Source of the DNA: Pelagibacterales bacterium SAG-MED10
Lineage (GTDB): Bacteria > Pseudomonadota > Alphaproteobacteria > Pelagibacterales > Pelagibacteraceae
Direction: 5' to 3'
Assembly: GCA_014654235.1 (NCBI GenBank)
Contig: JACWDH010000002.1
Location: 1 to 52,805 of the forward strand
Length of the DNA stretch: 52,805 nucleotides
This document shows positions 21,046 to 29,311 of this stretch, in pieces. The notes under the pieces are model-generated. The model ran no database searches and had not been told where the DNA came from. It saw only the letters and a program-made list of their open reading frames with translations. Position 1 is the first letter of the stretch; every line of letters starts with the position of its first letter. The position numbers and the translations under genes were made by a program.

Positions 21046-22419
21046 ATGTCTTTAACAAAAAAAACTAAAGATAAAAAAGTAAATTTTGAATTTAATAAAG
21101 AGTACATCAGAGTTGTTACCTCAAAAATAGCTAACAATGACGCTCAATTTATTACTAATTCTTTCAGTGAAATGCACCCAGCTGATGCGGCAGATATAAT
21201 TGAACACCTAAGTCAAAATGATAGAGAAAGTTTAATTAAACTAAATAACTTTAATATAGATCCAGAAGTATTTGTTGAGTTAAACGAGTCTATACAAACA
21301 GAAATTATTACTAATTTATCTTCTGACTCAATTGTAAGTATTATTAAAAATTTAGATTCTGATGATGCAATATCTATTTTAGAAAATGTTCCTGAAGAAG
21401 ATAAAAATAATATTCTTAGTTCCTTACCACCCAAAGATCGTTTTGCTTTATTGGAGAGTTTGAGTTATCCAGAAGATACGGCGGCTAGATTAATGCAAAG
21501 AGAATTTACTGCTATACCTAGTAATTGGTCTGTAGGACAAACAATTGATTATTTGAGAGAAAACAAGGATCTTCCTGAGGAATTTTTAGAAATATTTATT
21601 GTTAATGAAGACTTTAATCCCGTTGGTACTGTTCCGTCTTCTAAGGTATTAACATCGCCAAGAGATACCAAAATGGCAACCGTAATGTCAGAGTCTCAAT
21701 TATTAGTACCAGTTGATATGGATAGGGAGGAGGTTGCTAATTTATTTGAAAATTACAATTTAAATTCAGCAGCAGTTGTTGATAAAAACAACAAGCTTGT
21801 TGGTATGATCATGAATGATGATGTTCTAACAGTATTAAAAGAAGAAGCTGAAGAAGATGCATTACGTTTAGCAGGAGTTGGTGATGAGGAAATCACTGAT
21901 GGGGTAATAACAAAAACCAAGAGAAGATTTAATTGGTTACTTCTTAATTTATTCACTGCATTTCTAGCAACTTGGTGCATAAGTTTATTTGGTGCAACAA
22001 TAGAACAAATGGTGGTTCTAGCTTTTTTAATGCCTATAGTAGCATCCATGGGTGGAAATGCTGGAATGCAAACATTAGCTGTCACTGTACGAACTATTGC
22101 AACTAATGACCTAACTAAAAACAATTTCTCATCAAATGTTTTTAAAGAATTTTCTATTGGTATTTTAAATGGAGTTATTTTTGCAGTAATAAGTGCTTTG
22201 ATTGTTCAAATATGGTTTCAAGATAATCTTCTCTCATTAATTATTGCTATTTCGATGGTATTGACAATGATTATTGCAGGTTTGTTTGGAATATTAGTTC
22301 CTTTCACTCTAAAAAAAATGAATATTGATCCAGCAATAGCATCAAGTGTATTTGTTACCACAATAACAGACGTAATTGGTTTTGTATCTTTTCTAGGAGT
22401 AGGGGCTTATTTTTTATAA
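21046..22419 (+). CDS. mgtE: MgtE-family magnesium transporter
   Basis: Inner-membrane Mg2+ channel, 457 aa. The order is an N-terminal acidic helical domain (MHPADAADIIEHL, residues about 45-150), two CBS domains (about 155-275) and five transmembrane helices from about residue 295. The selectivity region FLMPIVASMGGNAGMQTLAVTVR is conserved, and a cytosolic plug helix precedes the membrane part. Gating by intracellular Mg2+ is known for the family. Its stop overlaps the stop region of the convergent panC by 6 nt. Confidence 0.95.
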   Translation: MSLTKKTKDKKVNFEFNKEYIRVVTSKIANNDAQFITNSFSEMHPADAADIIEHLSQNDRESLIKLNNFNIDPEVFVELNESIQTEIITNLSSDSIVSIIKNLDSDDAISILENVPEEDKNNILSSLPPKDRFALLESLSYPEDTAARLMQREFTAIPSNWSVGQTIDYLRENKDLPEEFLEIFIVNEDFNPVGTVPSSKVLTSPRDTKMATVMSESQLLVPVDMDREEVANLFENYNLNSAAVVDKNNKLVGMIMNDDVLTVLKEEAEEDALRLAGVGDEEITDGVITKTKRRFNWLLLNLFTAFLATWCISLFGATIEQMVVLAFLMPIVASMGGNAGMQTLAVTVRTIATNDLTKNNFSSNVFKEFSIGILNGVIFAVISALIVQIWFQDNLLSLIIAISMVLTMIIAGLFGILVPFTLKKMNIDPAIASSVFVTTITDVIGFVSFLGVGAYFL

Positions 22420-23229
22420 ATTATCTATTAATCTTACGCCATTTAAATAATACGCTACAAATAACTTAGATTTATTTATAACACTCGATAATTTTAGATT
22501 GTATATATTCCTTAATTCTAAGTACTCAATATTAATATTAAATTTTTTCTCAAGTTCATTTTTCACCGTTTTTAAGTATTTATTTTTATTTTTTTTTAAT
22601 TTAATATTTTTTTTCAAATTAATTAATTTTCTAATTATTACACTTGCTAAAGCAAGATTTTCTTTAGATAGTAAATAATTTCTTGAGGATAGAGCAACTT
22701 TATTTTTTTCACGGATAGTTTTGCATCCTATAACTTCTGTACCATATTTATTTTTTAAAAATTTTTTAACTAAAAATAATTGCTGAAAATCCTTTTCACC
22801 CATAAAAATTTTATTTGGTTTTACTATATTTGTTAACCTCTCCATTACATCTAAAACACCTTCAAAATGGCCCTTTCTAAATTTAGCACATAGAATCTTA
22901 TCTTTTTTATTAATTTTAATTTTAGGTTTCTTATTGTTGTTAAAGATATCTTTAAATTTTGGAATATAGATAAAGTCAACTTGTTTTGTTTTATTCAATA
23001 ATTGTAAGTCTTTCTTCATATTTTTAGGATAAGTTTTGAAATCTTTTTTGTTATTGAACTGTTTTGGATTTACAAAAATACTAACAATTGTTTTGTTGCA
23101 AACTCGATTCGATTTATTAATAAGTGACAAATGACCTTTATGTATAGAGCCCATAGTAGGAACAAACCCAATGTCATTAAAAGGCCCTAATGATTTAGTC
23201 AATGATGTCTTATTTAATAAAATTTTCAT
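22414..23229 (-). CDS. panC: pantothenate synthetase
   Basis: Joins pantoate and beta-alanine with ATP to give pantothenate (vitamin B5). It is 271 aa from the ATG at 23229 (MKILLNKTSL). An upstream in-frame ATG at 23259 would overlap the galU start and add ten residues atypical of the family, so it is not chosen. The nucleotide-binding signature PTMGSIHKGH is at residues 24-33, with VDFIYIP, GEKDFQQLFLVKKF and ALSSRNYLLS further on. No panB or panE is adjacent. The gene diverges from galU across 34 bp. Confidence 0.93.
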   Translation of the reverse strand: MKILLNKTSLTKSLGPFNDIGFVPTMGSIHKGHLSLINKSNRVCNKTIVSIFVNPKQFNNKKDFKTYPKNMKKDLQLLNKTKQVDFIYIPKFKDIFNNNKKPKIKINKKDKILCAKFRKGHFEGVLDVMERLTNIVKPNKIFMGEKDFQQLFLVKKFLKNKYGTEVIGCKTIREKNKVALSSRNYLLSKENLALASVIIRKLINLKKNIKLKKNKNKYLKTVKNELEKKFNINIEYLELRNIYNLKLSSVINKSKLFVAYYLNGVRLIDNL

Positions 23230-23263
23230 TTGTGTAAAAGTCTTAAATAAGTAAAACATTTAA

Positions 23264-24079
23264 ATGATTAAACAAGCTATAATTCCATTAGCTGGTCTAG
23301 GGACCAGATTATTACCTTTGACAAGTGTTTTTGCAAAAGAGTTATTACCAATAAATGGTAAACCTGGTATCGAATATATATTAGAAGAATGTATTGACGC
23401 TGGAGTAAAAGAAATAATTTTTATTATTTCTAAGAAGAAAATGATGATCAAAAAATATTTTTACAGTGATAAATTTTACAAAAATGTTATCAAAAAAAAA
23501 AAAGATCCAAAAATTATCGAGGAGTATAATAAAATTCTTAAATACAAAAAAATGATAAAGTTTGTTTATCAAAATAAACCTAAGGGGACAGGTGACGCTG
23601 TTCTTAAAACTAAAAAATTTATTAAAGATAAATATTTTTTAATGTTGTTACCTGATGATTTGATAATGAAACATAATTGTTCTAAATCTATGATTTCCGC
23701 CCATAAGAAACACAAATCATCTGTCATGGCGAGCATGAAAGTTGAAAAAAAATCAGTATCTAGGTGGGGTATTTATAATTTGAGTAAAAAAGTATCCAAA
23801 AATAATTTTATTATCAAAGAGGTTGTAGAAAAACCAACTATTAAAAATGCCCCGTCAAATAAAGCTGTAATTGGTAGATATATTTTACCAAAGACGATTT
23901 TTGATAAATTATTAAACCAAAAGCCTGGTAAGGGTGGTGAAATTCACATTACAGATGCAATACAATCTTTAATTAATGAAAATGAAAAATTTATCGCTCA
24001 CAATTTTACAGGTAAATATTTGGATTGTGGTACAATGAATGGATTTATAAAATCTAATATTGAAATAAATAAATTATGA
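23264..24079 (+). CDS. galU: UTP-glucose-1-phosphate uridylyltransferase
   Basis: Makes UDP-glucose from UTP and glucose-1-phosphate. It is 271 aa, somewhat shorter than the usual 290-300. The nucleotide-binding motif GLGTRLLPLT starts at residue 11 and is followed by KELLPINGKPGIEY. PKGTGDAVL, LLPDDLI and the C-terminal GKYLDCGTMNGF are also family features. The last 4 nt overlap ugd, which uses the product, so the two form a two-gene unit for UDP-glucuronate synthesis. Confidence 0.92.
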   Translation: MIKQAIIPLAGLGTRLLPLTSVFAKELLPINGKPGIEYILEECIDAGVKEIIFIISKKKMMIKKYFYSDKFYKNVIKKKKDPKIIEEYNKILKYKKMIKFVYQNKPKGTGDAVLKTKKFIKDKYFLMLLPDDLIMKHNCSKSMISAHKKHKSSVMASMKVEKKSVSRWGIYNLSKKVSKNNFIIKEVVEKPTIKNAPSNKAVIGRYILPKTIFDKLLNQKPGKGGEIHITDAIQSLINENEKFIAHNFTGKYLDCGTMNGFIKSNIEINKL

Positions 24080-25377
24080 AACTTTGTATGATAGGTACTG
24101 GTTATGTGGGTCTTGTCAGTGGAGTTTGTTTTTCTGATATTGGAAATACTGTTTACTGTGTAGATAAAGATCAGAAAAAAATTGATTTATTAAATAAAGG
24201 TATTATCCCTATTTTTGAACCAGGTCTTGAGGAGATTTTAAAAAGAAATTACAAACAAAAGCGATTAATTTTTACGTCAGATTTAAAAAAAGCGGTAATA
24301 AATTCAGATATAATTTTTATCTGTGTTGGAACACCCACTAAAAAAAATGCTAATTCAGCTGATTTGAAATATGTTTATAGTGTAGCCAAAGATTTAAAAA
24401 AAATAATTAAAAAAAAATATAAAATAATAATAACCAAATCCACAGTACCCGTATCAACAGGAGATAAAATTGAGAAGATTTTAAATAATTTAAAGAAAAA
24501 AAAATTAGTTGATGTTGTATCAAATCCTGAATTTTTAAGAGAGGGAGAAGCAATAAGAGATTTCATTTATCCTGACAGAGTTATTATTGGAACAGACAGT
24601 AATAAAGCTAACAGAATATTAAAATCTTTATATTTTCCAATTATTAAAAAAAAAAGTAGATACTTTAATACCTCAAGAAGAGGTGCAGAGCTTATAAAAT
24701 ATGCTTCTAATGCTTTTCTAGCGACAAAGATTTCATTTATTAATGAAATAGCGAATTTGTGTGAAAAAACAGGTGTTGACATCAAGGATGTATCTCAAGG
24801 TATGGGTTCAGATGAAAGAATAGGTGATAGGTTTTTGAGAGCAGGTCCAGCCTATGGTGGATCTTGTTTTCCAAAGGACACACGTGCATTAATTGATACT
24901 GGAAATCAATTTAAAACTGATTTAACCATAATTAAAAGTGTTGTTAATTCAAATGATAATCGAAAAACTTTATTAATTAAAAGAGTTGTAAAAATTCTTG
25001 GTGGCAATTTAAAAAATAAAATTATAACTTTTTTAGGTGTAACTTTTAAACCAAATACAGATGATATGCGTGAAGCAACAAGTATACCAATGATTAAGTA
25101 TCTAAATAAAAAAAATAGTAAAATTAAATATTATGATCCATCAGGAAAAAAAGTTGATTTTAAAGATTTAAAGAATGTTAATTATTGTAATACAATTTCT
25201 TCTGCTTGTTTAAATGCAGATATGGTTATTTTACACACTGAATGGAACGATTTTAAATTATTAAATTTCAAAAAATTAGTAAAAAAACAGAGATTTAAAA
25301 TATACGATATGCGTAATATGTATTCACCTTCAAGAATGAAAAAATTGAATATTGATTATTATGGTGTCGGTAGGTAA
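24076..25377 (+). CDS. ugd: UDP-glucose 6-dehydrogenase
   Basis: Oxidises UDP-glucose to UDP-glucuronate with two NAD+. It is 433 aa. A Rossmann GTGYVG is at residues 7-12, the central domain carries KSTVPVSTGD and NPEFLREGEA, and the catalytic Cys264 sits in GPAYGGSCFPKD. The C-terminal UDP-binding domain begins near TFLGVTFKPNTDD. It overlaps galU by 4 nt. The product likely feeds surface polysaccharide or uronic acid sugars. It ends 1 nt before the convergent RidA-family gene. Confidence 0.95.
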   Translation: MKLCMIGTGYVGLVSGVCFSDIGNTVYCVDKDQKKIDLLNKGIIPIFEPGLEEILKRNYKQKRLIFTSDLKKAVINSDIIFICVGTPTKKNANSADLKYVYSVAKDLKKIIKKKYKIIITKSTVPVSTGDKIEKILNNLKKKKLVDVVSNPEFLREGEAIRDFIYPDRVIIGTDSNKANRILKSLYFPIIKKKSRYFNTSRRGAELIKYASNAFLATKISFINEIANLCEKTGVDIKDVSQGMGSDERIGDRFLRAGPAYGGSCFPKDTRALIDTGNQFKTDLTIIKSVVNSNDNRKTLLIKRVVKILGGNLKNKIITFLGVTFKPNTDDMREATSIPMIKYLNKKNSKIKYYDPSGKKVDFKDLKNVNYCNTISSACLNADMVILHTEWNDFKLLNFKKLVKKQRFKIYDMRNMYSPSRMKKLNIDYYGVGR

Positions 25378-25378
25378 A

Positions 25379-25840
25379 TCAATTTAATTCAAATATAGCA
25401 TCTACTTCAACGGATACTCCTAATGGTAGACTGTTAGTACTAACAGCAGCTCTGGTGTGCATTCCGGCATCACCAAATATCGATGCTATAATATCCGAGG
25501 CACCATTTATTACCTTAGGTTGTTCTATGAATTCTTCAGTAGAATTTACATAGCCAGTTAATTTTATACATGATCTTATTTTTGATAAATCATTATCGCA
25601 GGCGTTTTTAACTTGAGATATTATACTCAAACCACATCTTTTAGCAGCGTTATAACCATCTTTAGTTGTTAGCTCTTTACCAATTTTGCCTTTTATTAAT
25701 TCTCCGTTCTCACCAATAGATATTTGTCCTGATATAAATAATAGTTTCCCTATAATCTTAGTTGCAACATAAGAACCTACTGGTGCTTTTGCATCTGGTA
25801 AATTTATTTTTAAATTTTTGATGTTTTCTTCAAAAGACAT
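25379..25840 (-). CDS. RidA/YjgF-family protein, long form
   Basis: At 153 aa it belongs to the longer YjgF/YER057c/UK114 subgroup rather than the 128-aa RidA proper. GKLLFISGQISIGENGELIKGKIG at the N-terminal side and HTRAAVSTNSLPLGVSVEVDAIFEL at the end are typical, with the Arg of HTRAAV in the position that binds the carboxylate of enamine/imine substrates in true RidA. Deaminase activity on reactive enamines is likely but unproven for this subgroup. It is preceded on the same strand by the small secreted protein gene (2-nt gap). Confidence 0.85.
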   Translation of the reverse strand: MSFEENIKNLKINLPDAKAPVGSYVATKIIGKLLFISGQISIGENGELIKGKIGKELTTKDGYNAAKRCGLSIISQVKNACDNDLSKIRSCIKLTGYVNSTEEFIEQPKVINGASDIIASIFGDAGMHTRAAVSTNSLPLGVSVEVDAIFELN

Positions 25841-25842
25841 AA

Positions 25843-26115
25843 TTAATTTTCTACAAAATCCTTATGTGATTTACTATTTTTAAATTTCAATAATTTATCT
25901 TTTATGTTTAATTTATTAAATTTTTTCTTTCCTTGTTCGATTTTATCAGACGCTTTATTTTTTAAAACTTCTGCATTTTTTTTTAATAATTTTGCGTTAC
26001 ATTCAGCATACTCTTTACTTAATTTATCTAATTTACTGCAATCCTGGGCTAAGACAATCGACTGATTTGTACAAAATAGGGCTAATGATAAAATTAAAAT
26101 TTTTATTATTTTCAT
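25843..26115 (-). CDS. small secreted protein of unknown function
   Basis: I do not recognise this 90-aa protein. From the ATG at 26115 it has a clear signal peptide, KIIKILILSLALFCTNQSIVLAQ, with probable cleavage after ...VLA. The mature part is a Lys-rich helical protein of about 67 residues with two cysteines (DCSK and AECN) 14 residues apart, which could form a disulphide in the periplasm. An in-frame start at 26169 would put 18 basic residues before the signal peptide and lies deep in topA, so it is rejected. The first 83 nt overlap the annotated end of topA. Confidence 0.7.
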   Translation of the reverse strand: MKIIKILILSLALFCTNQSIVLAQDCSKLDKLSKEYAECNAKLLKKNAEVLKNKASDKIEQGKKKFNKLNIKDKLLKFKNSKSHKDFVEN

Positions 26116-28693
26116 TTTTTTTTCTTTTTTTTGTTTTCTTATTTTTATCGTATTCACGTCTTTTCTCAATAAGGATAAGAGCCTCTTCCATATTTAGCTC
26201 TGTAGGGTCTTTTTCCTCAGGAATTGTTGCATTAAGGGATTTGTATTTTATATAAGGGCCGTATTGCCCTTTCATGATTCTTACAGGCTTTTTGTCTTCA
26301 GGATGTTCGCCAAGATCTTTTATGATTGAGGATGACATTCTTCCTGGTTTGGCATCAGCTATTAATGTTATTGCTCTGTTCAAACCTATTGAAAAAATCT
26401 CCTCAACATTTTCTAGTCTAGCAGACTTATTTTCACACTTTAAATAAGGTCCAAATCTTCCTGTGTTTAGAAAAATCTCTTTTTGATTGTCGGGATTAAT
26501 GCCTAAAGATTTTGGTAGTGAACATAAAAATCTCGCTTTATCAATATCAATACTGTCTAATTCAATTCCTTTTGGAATGGAGACATTTTTTAACAATTCA
26601 TTTAAATCTTTTTTAGCTTTTTTTATTTTTTTCTTTTTTTTCTTATTTTCTTTTTCAATGCTTTCTAGAAGTTTTTCATATTGTAAATAAGGTCCGAATC
26701 TCCCATTTTTAAGAAAAATATCATTTCCATTATCATGTTTGCCTAAAAATTTTGGTTCAGCTAATTGAGCCTGTGCTGCAGCCTTAGCTTTTGACAAAGG
26801 TCTAGTAAATTTACATTCTGGATAATTAGAGCAACCAATAAATGCACCACCCCTAAAACTATTTTTTAAACTTAAGGATCCTGTATCGCACAATTGGCAC
26901 TTTCTGACAACATTACCACTGTCATCTTTGTCAAAAATTAACGTACCCAAACTTTCATTTAGTAAATCCAAAACTTCTCTAGTTCTTTTCTCTTTTACTT
27001 CTGATATATTGTTGTTAAAATCTTTCCAAAATAATTCTAAAACATTTATCCAACTTTCTTTTCCAGTTGTAATTTCATCTAATTGGTCTTCTAATCCTGC
27101 AGTAAAATTATAATCAACATATTTGGAAAATAATTTTTCTAAAAAAGCAGAAATTAATTTTCCGCGATCGGTTGGAAAAAATCTTTTATTAGTTATCTCA
27201 GCGTATCCACGGTTTGAAATTGTAGATATAATACTTGCATACGTAGAAGGTCGTCCAATTCCAAGTTCCTCTAATTTCTTTACCAAGCTCGCTTCCGAAT
27301 ATCTTGGAGGTGGTTGTGTAAAATGCTGTTCATCTAAAAATGACTCAATATTAATAGGTCCTTTTTTTACTTCTGGAAGTATTTCATCGTCATCTTCTGA
27401 ATTAGGATTTTTATAAACTTTTAAAAAACCATCAAATTTTAAAACTGAGCCACTTGTTTTACAAACGGTATTTTTATCTTCAGTTTCAATAGTTATTGTA
27501 TTCCTATCAAACTTAGCAGATACCATTTGAGAGGATAGTGCTCTGCTCCATATCAAATTATACAATTTATTTTGGTCAGTACTTAAATATTTTTTAACAG
27601 CTTCAGGAGATCTATTAATATCCGTCGGCCTTATTGCTTCATGTGCCTCTTGTGCATTTTTGGCTTTTTTACCTGAATAATTATTAGCTTTTTCAGGTAT
27701 ATACTCATTCCCATAACTTTTTTTTATAAAATTTCTAAAATCACTAATAGCATCAGCCGATAAGTTTGTACCATCAGTTCTCATGTAGGTTATTAAACCA
27801 ACTGTATCTCCCTCAATTTCAATTCCTTGATAAAGTTTTTGTGCAATTTGCATGGTTCTAGAGGCACCAAATCCCAATCTACTTGAAGCAACTTGTTGTA
27901 GTGTAGAAGTTGTAAATGGACCAGATGGATTTCTATTAACAATTTTTGATGAAATATCACTAATATTAAATTTTTTATTCTTTAATCCAGAGATTGCCTT
28001 TTCAATATCTTCTTTTTTTCTAAAGGTAAATTTTTCAATTTTTTTGCTATCTAATTGATAGATGCTTGCGGTAATTGAATTTTTTTTCTCATCTTGAAAT
28101 TTTAAACTTAAAGTCCAAAACTCCTCTGGATTAAATAACTCAATTTCATGCTCTCTTTCTGTTATTAATTTTAAAGCAACAGATTGCACTCTGCCTGCTG
28201 ACTTTGACCCAGGAAGTTTAGTCCACAATATTGGTGAAATATTAAAACCAACAAGGTAATCAAGTGCTCTTCTTGCCATGTAGGCATCAACTAGCAAGGG
28301 CTCGATTTGCCTTGGATTTTCAATTCCAAAAGTAACAGCTTTTTTAGTAATTTCGTTGAACACAACTCTTTCAACCTCTTTATCTTTGAGTAGTTTTTTC
28401 TCATTCAAATATTCCTTTACATGCCATGCTATAGCTTCTCCTTCACGATCAGGGTCTGTTGCTAAGATAATTTTAGATGATTCTTTTGCAGCATCAGTAA
28501 TATCTTTAAGATATTTTTTTGAAAAGCTATCAACCTCCCATTCCATTTTAAAATTTTGATCTGGATCAACCGAACCATTTTTTGATGGTAAATCTCTAAT
28601 ATGACCGTAACTAGCTAAAACGGTATAATTATCTCCTAAGTATTTATTAATTGTTTTGGCTTTTGCAGGACTTTCAACTATGACTAGATTCAT
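26033..28693 (-). CDS. topA: DNA topoisomerase I
   Basis: Relaxes negative supercoils. It is 886 aa. The Toprim domain has VESPAKAKT at residues 7-15 and DPDREGE at 80-86. The active-site Tyr303 is in ITYMRTDGTN. One C4 zinc motif (CQLC...GCSNYPEC) is followed by three short C-terminal repeats of the G-R-F/Q-Y-GPYL/I type, and then a Lys-rich stretch. The last about 28 codons (from NENNKNF) look unlike the family and run through the start of the next gene; the transition is at an A8-G-A9 tract (26116-26132 region). The true C-terminus may be at this tract. Confidence 0.95.
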   Translation of the reverse strand: MNLVIVESPAKAKTINKYLGDNYTVLASYGHIRDLPSKNGSVDPDQNFKMEWEVDSFSKKYLKDITDAAKESSKIILATDPDREGEAIAWHVKEYLNEKKLLKDKEVERVVFNEITKKAVTFGIENPRQIEPLLVDAYMARRALDYLVGFNISPILWTKLPGSKSAGRVQSVALKLITEREHEIELFNPEEFWTLSLKFQDEKKNSITASIYQLDSKKIEKFTFRKKEDIEKAISGLKNKKFNISDISSKIVNRNPSGPFTTSTLQQVASSRLGFGASRTMQIAQKLYQGIEIEGDTVGLITYMRTDGTNLSADAISDFRNFIKKSYGNEYIPEKANNYSGKKAKNAQEAHEAIRPTDINRSPEAVKKYLSTDQNKLYNLIWSRALSSQMVSAKFDRNTITIETEDKNTVCKTSGSVLKFDGFLKVYKNPNSEDDDEILPEVKKGPINIESFLDEQHFTQPPPRYSEASLVKKLEELGIGRPSTYASIISTISNRGYAEITNKRFFPTDRGKLISAFLEKLFSKYVDYNFTAGLEDQLDEITTGKESWINVLELFWKDFNNNISEVKEKRTREVLDLLNESLGTLIFDKDDSGNVVRKCQLCDTGSLSLKNSFRGGAFIGCSNYPECKFTRPLSKAKAAAQAQLAEPKFLGKHDNGNDIFLKNGRFGPYLQYEKLLESIEKENKKKKKKIKKAKKDLNELLKNVSIPKGIELDSIDIDKARFLCSLPKSLGINPDNQKEIFLNTGRFGPYLKCENKSARLENVEEIFSIGLNRAITLIADAKPGRMSSSIIKDLGEHPEDKKPVRIMKGQYGPYIKYKSLNATIPEEKDPTELNMEEALILIEKRREYDKNKKTKKRKKNENNKNFNFIISPILYKSVDCLSPGLQ

Positions 28694-28730
28694 AATTTAA
28701 CAAACTACTTAAAAGCAATTGATAGTCAAT

Positions 28731-29309
28731 TTAATAAATTTTTGTCTTACTTTCTTCTTTATTTTTCAGACGTTTAATATTTTCTCTGTGAGTATAAAAT
28801 ATCAATACAAACATAATTCCAAAAAAAAGTGCATTACTCATTTGATCATTAAAAAAAATATATACTGGTATCGTTAGTGAACCAATAAGTGATGACAAAG
28901 AAGAGTATTTTGATATTAAAAAAATTAGTAACCAAGTCACACAAAAAATAAAACCTAAAAGAATATTTATAGTAAACAATATGCCTACATATGTGGCGAC
29001 ACCCTTACCACCTTTAAACTTTAACCAAATTGGAAAAACATGACCTAAAAAAGCACAAAGAGATGCAATATAAATTAATTCTGGATGATTAATTTTTACA
29101 TATAGTACAGGAAGTATAGCTTTCATAACATCTAATAAAAGAGTTGAATAACCAATCAATTTATTACCTGTTCTTAATGCATTTGTTGCACCTATATTGC
29201 CAGAACCAATTTCTCTTATATCTTTTTTTAAAAAAATTTTTGTTAGTATAAATCCAAAAGGTATAGAACCCATTAGGTATGAGATTATACCTATAGTTAA
29301 AAATTCCAT
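28731..29309 (-). CDS. plsY: acyl-phosphate:glycerol-3-phosphate acyltransferase
   Basis: Membrane enzyme that makes lysophosphatidate from acyl-phosphate and glycerol-3-phosphate, the first step of phospholipid synthesis. It is 192 aa with about five hydrophobic segments. The three family motifs are present: GSIPFGFI, GSGNIGATNALR and KFKGGKGVATYVG. The gene is 2 nt downstream of the dihydroorotase-like gene and 37 bp upstream of topA. The dprA gene that often sits between plsY and topA in alphaproteobacteria is missing. Confidence 0.94.
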   Translation of the reverse strand: MEFLTIGIISYLMGSIPFGFILTKIFLKKDIREIGSGNIGATNALRTGNKLIGYSTLLLDVMKAILPVLYVKINHPELIYIASLCAFLGHVFPIWLKFKGGKGVATYVGILFTINILLGFIFCVTWLLIFLISKYSSLSSLIGSLTIPVYIFFNDQMSNALFFGIMFVLIFYTHRENIKRLKNKEESKTKIY

Positions 29310-29311
29310 TT

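Noticed and set aside
21753-22124. 123-codon open frame on the minus strand inside mgtE
   Set aside because: It lies wholly within the coding region of a clear MgtE gene, shows no family pattern and is a shadow of the membrane-domain codons.
23230-23259. Upstream ATG that would lengthen panC
   Set aside because: It leaves 4 bp to galU and adds residues not seen in the family; the ATG at 23229 gives the normal N-terminus.
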